Source of the DNA: CAWJMD01 sp963700925
GTDB lineage: Bacteria > Actinomycetota > Actinomycetes > Actinomycetales > CAWJMD01
Direction of reading: 5' to 3'
Assembly (NCBI GenBank): GCA_963700925.1
Contig: OY969553.1
Span: 1,612,001-1,676,000, forward strand
Length of the DNA: 64,000 bases
Shown here: in pieces, positions 43,737 to 51,966 of the stretch
Position numbering within the stretch: position 1 is the first letter of the stretch
Layout of the letters: each line of letters starts with the position of its first letter
Program-made: the position numbers and the translations under genes
The notes under the pieces: model-generated
The model's database searches: none
What the model was told of the DNA's origin: nothing
What the model saw: only the letters and a program-made list of their open reading frames with translations

Positions 43737-44010
43737 TCAGTTCAGTTGCGGCGTCAACCTGGTCGGTGGTGCCTTCTTCATCACGTGCGCGTAGACCTGT
43801 CGGGTCACTGCCGGTGAGGAGTGACCGAGGATCATCTGGACCACTCCTTGGGCACGCCACCGGCGAGCATGAGGGAGCAGGCACCGTGCCGGGTGTCGTG
43901 CAGACGCACGACCTGCAGGCTGCACGCCGCCACGTGAGTCTCGGACGCGCTCGTCACAGCGCCTGGCGGCAGCGATGTTCCGCCGGGCTCGGCGAACACA
44001 AGGTCGTTTG
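43737..44010 (-). pseudogene. C-terminal remnant of a second tyrosine integrase
   Basis: The minus strand encodes only the last hundred residues of an integrase closely related to the one left of it: DLVFAEPGGTSLPPGAVTSA, RLHDTRHGACSLMLAGGVP (HxxR box) and, after a one-base frameshift near 43840, VVQMILGHSSPAVTRQVYAHVMKKA with the catalytic Tyr context intact. The upstream part is absent beyond about 44010. It points its 3' end toward the right attachment repeat, the usual layout for an integrase next to its att site, so it marks the end of another, mostly lost, element. Confidence 0.75.
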
Positions 44011-44124
44011 TTTGTCTGGACGGCAGCACTACTAGCTAGGGATGACCGTTCGAGTATCCCAGGCCCCGACTGCGACATGTAGCCCCGCCCACCGAATAGC
44101 GCTGGACGCCCGGAGAGGGACCCA

Positions 44125-44904
44125 TCAGGCGGTGAACGCTGTGCGAAAGCGGTCGAGTGCTTGGTCGGGATCGCGGGACGCCCAGCCTTCGAGGCCGACG
44201 ACGCCTTGGTAGTTGAGCCGGTTGAGGACGGCTGCGATGGCTGGAAAGTTGATTTCGCCGGTGCCCGGTTCCTGCCTCCCGGGAACATCGGCGACCTGGA
44301 TCTCTCCGATCACGGGTAGTGCACGTTCCAGGAGCTGGATGAGGTTTCCTTCGCCGATCTGGGCGTGGTAAAGGTCGAGGTTCATCCGTAGGTAGGGGTT
44401 GTCTACGGCTTCGACCAGGGCCATCGTGTCGGAAGCCCGGGCGAAAGGTGTTCCGGGGTGATCGACGGCGGTATTCAGGTTCTCCAGGGTGAACACTCGC
44501 CCGGCGCGCTCGCCGAGCTCGGCCAGTCGAGTCAGGGTGCGAACGGCGGTCAGCCACATCGCCGGTGTCACCGTCGCGGCGGGGATCACCGGCAATCCGC
44601 GCTCGTTCAGGCCCGTGCCGTGGACGTTGAGCCGGGGGCAGGCGAGGCGCGCAGCGGTGTCGAGGGATAGTTCGGCGGTCCGCAGGAGTTCGTTGGCGCC
44701 GTCGGGATCGGCGAGGGTGCCGCCGATGTAACCGGTCATCGAGGAGAAGGTGGCACCGGTCTTGGCGAGGGCGTCGATGTCCTTGGTGGTCCAGTCCCAG
44801 ATCTCCACCTCGAAGTCGAGGTCGCTGATGCGTCGGACGCGTTCCTCGAACGGCAGGTCCAGGAAAACCATCTCGGCGCAGACGGCCAGTCGGTAGCTGG
44901 TCAC
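44125..44904 (-). CDS. TIM-barrel isomerase (hydroxypyruvate isomerase / Hyi-like)
   Basis: The 259-residue protein is an AP-endonuclease-2/xylose-isomerase-like TIM barrel: LAVCAEMVFLDLPFEERVRRISDLDFEVEIWDW at the N-terminus, FTLENLNTAVDHPGTPFARASD with a metal-binding Glu, LRMNLDLYHAQIGEGNLI with metal ligands Asp and His, and GEIQVADVPGRQEPGTGEINF at the C-terminus. This pattern fits hydroxypyruvate isomerases and related ketose isomerases (OtnI/Hyi). The GTG start at 44904 overlaps the upstream dehydrogenase stop (GTGA). It works presumably with that dehydrogenase in sugar or sugar-acid breakdown. Confidence 0.78.
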   Translation of the reverse strand: MTSYRLAVCAEMVFLDLPFEERVRRISDLDFEVEIWDWTTKDIDALAKTGATFSSMTGYIGGTLADPDGANELLRTAELSLDTAARLACPRLNVHGTGLNERGLPVIPAATVTPAMWLTAVRTLTRLAELGERAGRVFTLENLNTAVDHPGTPFARASDTMALVEAVDNPYLRMNLDLYHAQIGEGNLIQLLERALPVIGEIQVADVPGRQEPGTGEINFPAIAAVLNRLNYQGVVGLEGWASRDPDQALDRFRTAFTA

Positions 44905-45920
44905 TTGGCTACCTCGTCGATGCGCACTGGACGGCCGGAACGGGCGGACTCGGCGGCGGCCAGGGCGATCGCCAGCGCCGCGCGGGCGTCCTCGCCCGTC
45001 ACCGGGGCTGGGCTGTGCGTGCGGACGGCGTCGACGAACGCGGCCAGCTCGGCCGTGTAGGCGGGGGCGAAAAGTTCCTGGTCGCCGCGGACCGTCTCGC
45101 TCAGGCGCCCAGCGGCGCCGGAGAACGTCATGGTGGTGCGCCGGCCGTGGCCCATGGTCGCCATTCCGCCGGAGCCGAAGACTTCGCCGCGGACGTCGTA
45201 GCCGTAGGTGGCGTGGAAGCACGCCTCGGCGGTGCCGACCGCACCGTTGTCGAAGCGGACGGTGACCACCGCGGTGTCGAGCAGGCCTTGGTCCCGCCAA
45301 TCCGGTTCGACCAGGGCGTCCCCGACCGCGAACACGTCGACCACCTCGGCGCCGGGGTTGAGGAACCGCAGCGTGTCGAAGTCGTGGATCAGCGTCTCGA
45401 AGAAGATCGTGTTGGGTCTTACCTGCGCCGGGTCGAAGCCGCCGGGATCGCGGGTCACAGAGCGCAGCAGCCGAGGGGTTCCGATCTGGCCGTGGTCGAG
45501 CAGGCCTCGTGCCGCCGCCCAGTCGGCGGCGAAACGCCGGTTGAATCCGACCTGCAGGACGACGTCCGCCGCTCGGGCCGCGTCGATGGCGCGGTCCGCG
45601 TCGGCCAGGCTAAGTGCCATCGGCTTCTCGCAGAACACCCCCTTACCCGCAGCCGCGGCCGCTGCCACCAGGTCTGCGTGGAACCGGGCCGGGGCCGCGA
45701 TCACCACCGCGTCGACCTGCGGATCCGCCCACACGTCGGCAGCATCGACGTACGCTCGTTCGGCCCCCAGCACGTCCGCCAGGTGTTGTGCGGCACCCGG
45801 CGCGGGATCGGCGACGGCGACCAATCGGGAACCCCGAAGTCGCCGGCTCACTGTCTCGCCGTGAAAAGAACCCATCCGCCCCGAGCCGATCAGTGCCAGC
45901 CCGACGTCGTCGCCGTTCAT
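44901..45920 (-). CDS. Gfo/Idh/MocA-family dehydrogenase (inositol/sugar dehydrogenase-like)
   Basis: The 339-residue protein has the NAD-binding motif LALIGSGRMGSFHGE, the hallmark FCEKPMAL with the catalytic Lys, QVGFNRRFAADW, and the C-terminal half with ETLIHDFDTLRFL carrying the active-site Asp/His region. It oxidises a polyol or cyclitol with NAD(P). A GGAGAG site lies 6 nt before the ATG. It is transcribed divergently from a LacI repressor, with two mirror-image operators between them. Its partner isomerase overlaps downstream. Confidence 0.85.
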   Translation of the reverse strand: MNGDDVGLALIGSGRMGSFHGETVSRRLRGSRLVAVADPAPGAAQHLADVLGAERAYVDAADVWADPQVDAVVIAAPARFHADLVAAAAAAGKGVFCEKPMALSLADADRAIDAARAADVVLQVGFNRRFAADWAAARGLLDHGQIGTPRLLRSVTRDPGGFDPAQVRPNTIFFETLIHDFDTLRFLNPGAEVVDVFAVGDALVEPDWRDQGLLDTAVVTVRFDNGAVGTAEACFHATYGYDVRGEVFGSGGMATMGHGRRTTMTFSGAAGRLSETVRGDQELFAPAYTAELAAFVDAVRTHSPAPVTGEDARAALAIALAAAESARSGRPVRIDEVAK

Positions 45921-45933
45921 CTGCTCTCCATGA

Positions 45934-45947
45934 CTAGAACGTTATAG
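45934..45947 (-). promoter_or_regulatory. LacI-type operator O1 near the dehydrogenase start
   Basis: The 14-mer CTAGAACGTTATAG has an AACGTT centre with the central CG typical of LacI-family sites. Its exact reverse complement occurs at 45994-46007. On the minus strand it includes TATAAC, a possible -10 element, 21 nt upstream of the dehydrogenase ATG, so repressor binding would block that promoter. Confidence 0.65.
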
Positions 45948-45971
45948 ACCTTGAGCGTGCGGCAGCACGTG

Positions 45972-46007
45972 TTGCCCTGTCAAGACTCAGCGCCTATAAC
46001 GTTCTAG
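45972..46007 (+). promoter_or_regulatory. LacI promoter with overlapping operator O2
   Basis: TTGCCC (45972-45977) and TATAAC (45995-46000) are separated by 17 bp and form a good sigma-70-like promoter for the LacI gene. The operator CTATAACGTTCTAG (45994-46007) covers the -10 and the likely start point. The centres of O1 and O2 are 60 bp apart, close to six helical turns, which allows looping. Autorepression of the LacI gene is strongly suggested. Confidence 0.6.
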
Positions 46008-46030
46008 TGTTTGACTGGTATGCTCGGCCG

Positions 46031-47092
46031 ATGCGTAGCGGAGATCGGCGGCCGACTCTCGCGGACGTCGCCGCCCGAGCCGGGGTGTCGACCGCTCTGG
46101 TGTCGATCGTCATGCGTGATGCGCCGGGTGCAAGTGCCGCGACCCGGCAACGGGTCCTCGACGTCGCGACCCAGCTCGGATATCACCCCGACAGCCGTGC
46201 CCGCCTGTTGCGTAGCGGTCGCAGCCGTCTGCTAGGGGTGGTGTTCGGCGTCCAGCACCCTTTTCACGCCGATCTCGTCACCGGTCTTTACTCTGCGGCA
46301 GCGAATCTCGGGTACGAGCTGACCCTCAGTGCCGTCACCCGGCAGCGCAGCGAACGCACGGCGATCGCTGGACTCCTGCAAGACCGTTGTGAGGCCCTGA
46401 TCCTGCTGGGCCCTCAGGTTCCCACGTCCGACCTGGCCGACCTGGCGACGCGGATGCCCGTGGTGGTCATGGCCCGCGGCGTCCGGAACCCGGCAGTCGA
46501 CGTGATCCGCACCGCGGACAGCGTCGGCCTGCACCAGGCCGTGGACCACCTCGTCCAGCTCGGCCACCACAGAATCACTCACATCGACGGTGGACGGGCA
46601 CCCGGAGCCGCAGAACGTCGCCGCGGATACCGCGACGCAATGCACCGGCACGGCCTCGACTCCCACGCCCGCATTGTCGGCGGCGGGCTCACCGAGGAAG
46701 ACGGCGCTACCGCCGCCCAAGCGCTCTTCGACCATTCACCGACTGCGGTCACCGTGTTCAACGACCTCTGCGCCACTGGGGTCCTCGACGTCCTACGCCG
46801 GGCCGGGCTGTCCGTACCCGATGAGATCAGCGTCGTTGGCTACGACGACAGCAGCCTCGCCCGCCTGGCGCACATCAACCTCACCACCGTCGCGCAGGAC
46901 TCAGCGACCATGACCACCCTCGCGGTAGCCCGGGCTGTCGACCGGATCATGGCCGCACACGTCGCCCACCGCGAAGTCATCGTGCCGCCCCACCTCGTCA
47001 TCCGCGGGACCACCGGACCATCAAACAGTGACAGCGCGCACAGCCAGTCCTCGCCGACCAGGACCACGCGGCGTCGCTCCGCCCGAACGTAA
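46031..47092 (+). CDS. LacI-family transcriptional repressor
   Basis: The 353-residue protein has the LacI headpiece TLADVAARAGVSTALVSIVMRDAPGASAATRQRVLDVATQLGY and the hinge-like SRARLLRSGRSRLLGVVFG. A periplasmic-binding-protein-like sensor domain follows (VDHLVQLGHHRITHIDGG, AERRRGYRDAM, TAVTVFNDLCATGVL, VVGYDDSSLARLAHINLTTVAQD). The start was set at ATG 46031 because an upstream GTG (46007) lies in the operator itself. It faces the dehydrogenase/isomerase pair across paired operators and should repress them until a sugar or cyclitol inducer binds. Confidence 0.87.
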   Translation: MRSGDRRPTLADVAARAGVSTALVSIVMRDAPGASAATRQRVLDVATQLGYHPDSRARLLRSGRSRLLGVVFGVQHPFHADLVTGLYSAAANLGYELTLSAVTRQRSERTAIAGLLQDRCEALILLGPQVPTSDLADLATRMPVVVMARGVRNPAVDVIRTADSVGLHQAVDHLVQLGHHRITHIDGGRAPGAAERRRGYRDAMHRHGLDSHARIVGGGLTEEDGATAAQALFDHSPTAVTVFNDLCATGVLDVLRRAGLSVPDEISVVGYDDSSLARLAHINLTTVAQDSATMTTLAVARAVDRIMAAHVAHREVIVPPHLVIRGTTGPSNSDSAHSQSSPTRTTRRRSART

Positions 47093-47482
47093 GAACGTGC
47101 ACTACCGCGCCGGAGTCCCAGTCGAGGCGCTCCGCCAACCACGCCCATGTAAGGCCACGCGCAATGCCCCCAGCCCTGGACGCGGGTTTCGAGTCTCCTC
47201 GGACTGAATCGTTACGGAGTGATCGGCTAACGGCGAAGCGCAGTACGCGGTCGAGAACATGCGGGAGCGCCCATACAAGGGGCACCGCAAGCACCGTTCT
47301 CACTGACACGCCTTGCCCTGCTGGGTGTCAAGCAGTTCGTGCTACAGGCCGGGCAAACGACTCGATCATGGTGATATCCACCGAGGAGGCGACCCGGCCC
47401 ATTGAGCCGAGCAGACCGGCTTCGCGCGGACGGCGCCCGGAGGCCCAGGGGTACCCGCAGTCGTCCTCGCGCGGAGGCAGTC
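47093..47482. other. Intergenic region, no gene recognised
   Basis: About 390 nt between the LacI gene and a frameshifted pseudogene. Short frames on both strands lack ribosome-binding sites and motifs. Together with the neighbouring pseudogene it gives the impression of decaying DNA at the boundary between the integrated region and the inositol locus. Confidence 0.4.
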
Positions 47483-48172
47483 ATGGCGACCGATTTCCCC
47501 CAGTCCCTGCCGGTGCTCTCACGGGGCAAGCACCGCGGCCCACGCCGCGGCGCCTGCTTCATGGAGTTCGCGGCGTTTCTCGTCGGCGAGCGATGGAGCG
47601 ACCATCCCAGTGCACGCACCCCCTGCTCGCCACTCTGGCCCGGTGCGTCAGCGACCTGACCTCGGACACCGCCCGTCCGCTGCTGGCACGCTGATCCCGT
47701 CCGTGATCGGCCTGACCAGTGAAGACCTGCGAGTGGACGCGCGCATCGCCCTGGTGACGGCACGCGCGGCCCAGCCGGTGGTGGCCGAGGAACGGCAGCG
47801 AGTGCTCGCGGTCGGGGTCCAGACCACCGAGCGCGTGCTGGCCGATCTCGACGGCCGGCCTTCCGACGACATGGAGGCTGTGACCCGGGACGCGCTGCGC
47901 TCCGTGCCTCACGCGGCACAGTGGGCCAGGAGCTTCAGCAAGCTCGCAGGGTCGGGAGGCCGCGCGACTTCCGCCGCTTCGCAGCCCCGTGCATCGTCAC
48001 GAGCGCCGCTCAGGGCATCGCCGTCGCGTGCGTCAGCGAGCGCGAGGCGCGCCTGCATGCTCTGCTCAGCGACGCCATCGACGAGTGCCAGGCCCTCGTG
48101 CATCCGGTGGCGGAAGACACGCGTCACACCTGGGAGGACGCGTGCCAGCTGACGGGGGTGGCAGGCGCCTAG
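47483..48172 (+). pseudogene. Frameshifted conserved actinobacterial protein of unknown function
   Basis: Pieces of one roughly 230-residue protein lie in order in different frames: GKHRGPRRGACFMEFAAFLVGERWSDHP, then CTHPLLATLARCVSDLTSD, then IPSVIGLTSEDLRVDARIAL with ERQRVLAVGVQTTERVLADLDGR, and finally DFRRFAAPCIVTSAAQGIAVAC. The breaks lie near 47610, 47690 and 47945-47965. The pieces, including GACFMEFAAFLVGERWSDHP, look like a protein family found next to diverse actinobacterial genes. A GGAGG site precedes the ATG at 47483. Three independent shifts make a sequencing error unlikely; this is a true pseudogene. Confidence 0.7.
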
Positions 48173-48203
48173 AGGCACCACAATGGGGCCTGGCGCTCCT
48201 CGG

Positions 48204-48947
48204 TCAGTGCTCGGCCAGTGTCAGGGAGAAGGTGTAGCGGGACGCTCGGTAGACATGGCTGCCGTACTCCACGGCGCGCCCCGAGTCGTCGAACGCCGTG
48301 CGCGTCATCGTCAGCAGGGCGGCGTGGCGTGTCTCCCCCAGCAGCCGGGCCTCCGCGGCGGTAGCACTGCGAGCGCCGATGCTCTGGTCGGCCTGGTGGA
48401 TGTGGACCCCTGCGGCCCGGAGCAGCTCGTACAGCCCCCGTTCCTCGAGGTCCTTCGCCTCCAGGCTCTCGATGCTGGGCGGTAGGTAGTTCGTCAGCAG
48501 GGCGATGGGCTCGTCGTCCGCGAACCGCAGCCGCCGCAGGTACACGACCGGGGAGCCCTCCGCGACGGACAGCGCGGTGGACACGTCACCCTCCGCCGCG
48601 ACCGTCTCGACCTCCAGCACCTGCGTGCGAGGGTGCCGCCCGGTCGCGGCCAGGTCGTCGTGGAGGCTGGTCAGCTCGAGCGGGCGCCGGACCTGGGCAC
48701 GCACGACCTGCGTTCCGACGCCCCTCTTGCGGACGAGCAGCCCGCGCTGGACGAGGTAGTCGATGGCCTGGCGCATGGTCGGACGCGAGACGCCGAGATC
48801 GCCCGCGAGACCGATCTCGTTGCCGAGCAGGGAGCCCGCCGGGATGTGGCCTTGCTCGATGTGCTGCTGAAGCGCCTGTGCCACTTGGTAGTACAGCGGG
48901 ATCGGGCTCGTCCGGTCGACGGTCACAAGGTCGGCCATACCCACCAT
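48204..48947 (-). CDS. GntR/HutC-family regulator, probable inositol-locus repressor
   Basis: The 247-residue protein has the GntR winged helix (IPLYYQVAQALQQHIEQGHIPAGSLLGNEIGLAGDLGVSRPTMRQAIDYLVQRGLLVRKRGVGT) and the UTRA effector domain of the HutC subfamily (DEPIALLTNYLPPSI, AALLTMTRTAFDDSGRAVEYGSHVYRASRYTFSLTL). The ATG at 48947 was chosen for its GGGAGGGG site; 48938 is an alternative. It is divergent from iolG and the whole inositol operon, and a palindrome near 49016-49031 may be its site. The effector is likely an inositol breakdown intermediate (inference). Confidence 0.85.
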   Translation of the reverse strand: MVGMADLVTVDRTSPIPLYYQVAQALQQHIEQGHIPAGSLLGNEIGLAGDLGVSRPTMRQAIDYLVQRGLLVRKRGVGTQVVRAQVRRPLELTSLHDDLAATGRHPRTQVLEVETVAAEGDVSTALSVAEGSPVVYLRRLRFADDEPIALLTNYLPPSIESLEAKDLEERGLYELLRAAGVHIHQADQSIGARSATAAEARLLGETRHAALLTMTRTAFDDSGRAVEYGSHVYRASRYTFSLTLAEH

Positions 48948-49015
48948 CTCGATCCCCTCCCGTCTGCTCCGAACGCAGTATGACAGTCCCACCCGACCAT
49001 GCACGACAGCAAGAC

Positions 49016-49043
49016 GTCAGAATGTCCTGACAAACTCTTGACA
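49016..49043 (+). promoter_or_regulatory. Putative GntR operator and -35 element of the inositol operon
   Basis: GTCAG-AATGTC-CTGAC (49016-49031) is a 5-bp-arm inverted repeat seven bases upstream of a perfect TTGACA (49038-49043). A good -10 is not evident at the right spacing. Position between divergent gntR and iolG suggests binding by the GntR protein. Confidence 0.4.
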
Positions 49044-49113
49044 TGCCTACGGTGGAGGAAAGAGACTCGAGCAGCAACACTCCGGACACGGCATCGACAC
49101 TCAGGAGCAACGC

Positions 49114-50115
49114 ATGCGGGTGGCCTTCGCGGGAGCGGGACGGATCGGCACCGCCCATGCGCAGGTGGTCCGCGACCACCCAGACGTGGACGCCGTCGTC
49201 CTGAGTGACGCCGACCCGGCCAGGGCCGAGGCCCTGGCCACCAAGCTGGGCGTCGAGGCAGCGCAGTCCGTCGACAAGGCACTCGCGGGGGCCGACGCGC
49301 TGGTTGTCGCCGCAAGCACCGCCGCCCACGCCGACCTCGTCCTGCGCGGCGTCCGCGCTGGTGTCCCGGTGTTCTGCGAGAAGCCGTTGGCGCCCGACGT
49401 CGCCGGCAGCCGCCGCGTCGTGGCCGAGGTCGAGAACGCCGGGGCCACAGTGCAGGTCGGCTTCCAACGCCGCTTCGACAGCGGCTACGGCGCGGCACGG
49501 GCAGCCCTGCGTGACGGGAGGCTCGGCGAGCTGCGGCGCGTGCACCTGCTCACCGCGGACCAGGCGCCACCGCCCGCCGAGTACATCCCCTTGTCCGGAG
49601 GGATCTTCCGCGACTGCCACGTGCACGACTTCGACATGCTCCGGTGGGTCACGGGCCGCGAGGTGGTCGAGGTGACAGCCCTGGGCGTGAACCGCGGCGC
49701 GGCCTACTTCGCGGAGGGCGGCGACGTCGACGAGTCCGCCGGGCTGTTGACCCTCGACGACGGCACGCTGGTCACCATGCAGGGATCCCGCTACAACGGT
49801 GCCGGCCACGACATCCGGATGGAGCTGGCGGGAACGCGCGGCACCGCCGTCGTCGGACTGTCCGAGCGGACGCCCGTGGTGTCCGCCGAGCAGGACCAGA
49901 CCTTCCCGGACGGCGAGCCCTGGCCCAACTACTGGGCGCGGTTCACACCCGCGTACGTCGCCGAGCTGCAGGCGTTCGTCGCGCTGGTGCAGGGGCGTCG
50001 CGACAACCCCTGCTCGGTGACCGAGGCGCTCGAGGCCTTCTACGTCGCGGAGGCAGCGACCGTCTCGTGGCTCGAGCACCGGACCGTCACGCTCGACGAG
50101 GTGCGTGCGGCATGA
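49114..50115 (+). CDS. iolG: Inositol 2-dehydrogenase (Gfo/Idh/MocA family)
   Basis: The 333-residue protein shows the NAD motif VAFAGAGRIGTAHAQVV, FCEKPLAPDVAG with catalytic Lys, VQVGFQRRFDSGYG, and the active-site segment SGGIFRDCHVHDFDMLRWVTG with Asp and His. It oxidises myo-inositol (or a stereoisomer) to 2-keto-inositol, the first step of inositol catabolism. It leads the plus-strand operon and overlaps iolC by 4 nt. A second iolG-like gene lies at 60274, so the two may handle different inositol isomers. Confidence 0.82.
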   Translation: MRVAFAGAGRIGTAHAQVVRDHPDVDAVVLSDADPARAEALATKLGVEAAQSVDKALAGADALVVAASTAAHADLVLRGVRAGVPVFCEKPLAPDVAGSRRVVAEVENAGATVQVGFQRRFDSGYGAARAALRDGRLGELRRVHLLTADQAPPPAEYIPLSGGIFRDCHVHDFDMLRWVTGREVVEVTALGVNRGAAYFAEGGDVDESAGLLTLDDGTLVTMQGSRYNGAGHDIRMELAGTRGTAVVGLSERTPVVSAEQDQTFPDGEPWPNYWARFTPAYVAELQAFVALVQGRRDNPCSVTEALEAFYVAEAATVSWLEHRTVTLDEVRAA

Positions 50116-51092
50116 GTACTACACGCCAGGCGTACGACCTGATCACCGTCGGCCGGATCTGCGTCGACATCTACCCGCTGCAGACCGGTGTCGGCCTGGA
50201 GGACGTCGAGACCTTCGGCAAGTACCTCGGCGGCTCGGCGACGAACGTCGCCGTGGCCGCAGCCCGCTACGGGCGCAGGAGCGCGGTGGTCACGGCCACC
50301 GGCGACGACGCGTTCGGCCGGTACATCCACCGGGCTCTGCGCGGCTTCGGTGTGGACGACCGCTGGGTCTCCTCCGTCCCCGAGCTCATGACGCAGGTGA
50401 CGTTCTGCGAGATCTTTCCTCCGGACGACTTTCCCCTGTACTTCTACGGGCGCCAGCCGACCGCAGCAGACCTCCAGATCACCGCCGCCGACCTGGACCT
50501 GCAGGCCATCATGGAGGCGGGGGTCTTCTGGGTGACCCTGACCGGGATGTCGGCGGAGCCCAGCCGTGCCACGCACCTCGCCGCCCTGACGGCCCGCAAC
50601 CGCCGCTCGCACACCGTCGTTGACCTGGACTACCGCCCCATGTTCTGGGCTTCCCGCCACGAGGCCCGCGAACAGGCGGAGCGACTCCTCGCGAACGCCA
50701 CCGTCGCCGTCGGCAACCTCGACGAGTGCGAGACGGCCGTGGGGGAGCGCGATCCTCAGCGGGCGGCAGCCGCCCTGCTCGACCGGGGCGTGGAGCTCGC
50801 GATCGTGAAGCAGGGACCCAAGGGGGTCCTCGCCAGGACGGCGCGCGAGACGGTCGAGGTGCCGCCACACGTCGTGGAGGTCGTCAACGGCCTCGGCGCC
50901 GGAGACGCCTTCGGCGGCGCCCTCTGTCACGGCCTGCTCGCCGGCTGGTCGCTGGAGCAGACCGTGGGCTTCGCCAACGTGGCAGGCGCGATCGTCGCCT
51001 CCCGTCTGGAGTGCTCCTCGGCGATGCCGACCGAGGACGAGGTGCGGGCCGAGCTGTCCGGTCAGACGAAGGAGAACAGCGTTGTCCGTTGA
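50112..51092 (+). CDS. iolC: 5-dehydro-2-deoxygluconokinase
   Basis: The 326-residue PfkB-family kinase has YDLITVGRICVDIYPLQTG at the start, FGKYLGGSATNVAVAAARYG, and the C-terminal PfkB signature VVEVVNGLGAGDAFGGALCHGLL with the catalytic Asp in GAGD. It phosphorylates 2-deoxy-5-keto-gluconate in the inositol pathway. In some bacteria IolC is fused to an aldolase domain (DUF2090); here the aldolase is encoded by the next gene. Its stop overlaps that gene's TTG start by 11 nt. Confidence 0.9.
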   Translation: MSTTRQAYDLITVGRICVDIYPLQTGVGLEDVETFGKYLGGSATNVAVAAARYGRRSAVVTATGDDAFGRYIHRALRGFGVDDRWVSSVPELMTQVTFCEIFPPDDFPLYFYGRQPTAADLQITAADLDLQAIMEAGVFWVTLTGMSAEPSRATHLAALTARNRRSHTVVDLDYRPMFWASRHEAREQAERLLANATVAVGNLDECETAVGERDPQRAAAALLDRGVELAIVKQGPKGVLARTARETVEVPPHVVEVVNGLGAGDAFGGALCHGLLAGWSLEQTVGFANVAGAIVASRLECSSAMPTEDEVRAELSGQTKENSVVR

Positions 51093-51966
51093 CGTGCGCA
51101 GCCTCGTCCTGACCAGGGCCACCCGCCCGGAGGCGGTCGCCGAGCTGGCTGCCGCCCGCCGTCGTCCCGCGTCCCTCCTCGGCCCCACCGGCCGCCTGAT
51201 GGTGATCGCCGCCGACCACCCGGCCAGAGGGGCCTTGCGGGCCGGGCCGAACCCCATGGCCATGGCCGACCGGGCTGACCTGCTGGAGCGGCTCTGCATC
51301 GCCCTGGAGCGGCCCGAGGTCAACGGTGTGCTCGGCACCGCAGACATCCTCGAGGACCTGCTCCTGCTGGGGGCGACCGAGGACAAGGTGGTGGTCGGGT
51401 CGATGAACCGTGGTGGCCTCGCTGGCACCACGTTCGAGATCGACGACCGGTTCACCGGGTACGACGCACCGAGCATCGACGAGTACCGCTTCGACGCGGG
51501 CAAGATGCTGCTCCGCATCGATCCGGAGGACCCGGCCACCGCGGCGACCCTGGAGGCCTGCTCCCGCGCCATCTCGGACCTCGCGTCCCGCGGGCTGATG
51601 GCCATGGTGGAGCCGTTCATCTCCCACCGGGTCGACGGCCGCGTGCGCAACGACCTCTCCGCCGAGGCAGTGACCCGTTCCGTCACCGTCGCCGCAGGGC
51701 TGGGCACGACCTCGGCGCACACGTGGCTCAAGCTGCCCGTCGTCAGCGACGGCGTCGAGGGCATGGAACAGGTGCTGGGGGCCTCGACGCTGCCCGCTCT
51801 GCTGCTCGGCGGGGAGGTTCCGGAGGACCCGGACGCTGCGTTCGCGGCCTGGGAGACGGTGCTCAAGCACCCGACCGTCCAGGGGCTCGTCGTCGGCCGG
51901 TCGCTGCTGTACCCCGCCGACGGCGACGTCGCCGGTGCCGTCGCGACGGCGGTGAGCCTGCTGTGA
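51082..51966 (+). CDS. Cgl0159-type (beta/alpha)8 aldolase-like protein of inositol catabolism
   Basis: The 294-residue protein has a class I aldolase-like barrel: RLMVIAADHPARGALRAG, NGVLGTADILEDLLLLG, GKMLLRIDPEDPATAATLEA, MAMVEPFISHRVDG, TAHTWLKLPVV-type segment near residue 212, and VQGLVVGRSLLYP. This family sits in actinobacterial iol clusters where it replaces IolJ, cleaving 2-deoxy-5-keto-gluconate 6-phosphate to dihydroxyacetone phosphate and malonic semialdehyde (role inferred from context). The start is TTG at 51082, supported by AAGGAG and overlap with iolC. Confidence 0.78.
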   Translation: MSVDVRSLVLTRATRPEAVAELAAARRRPASLLGPTGRLMVIAADHPARGALRAGPNPMAMADRADLLERLCIALERPEVNGVLGTADILEDLLLLGATEDKVVVGSMNRGGLAGTTFEIDDRFTGYDAPSIDEYRFDAGKMLLRIDPEDPATAATLEACSRAISDLASRGLMAMVEPFISHRVDGRVRNDLSAEAVTRSVTVAAGLGTTSAHTWLKLPVVSDGVEGMEQVLGASTLPALLLGGEVPEDPDAAFAAWETVLKHPTVQGLVVGRSLLYPADGDVAGAVATAVSLL

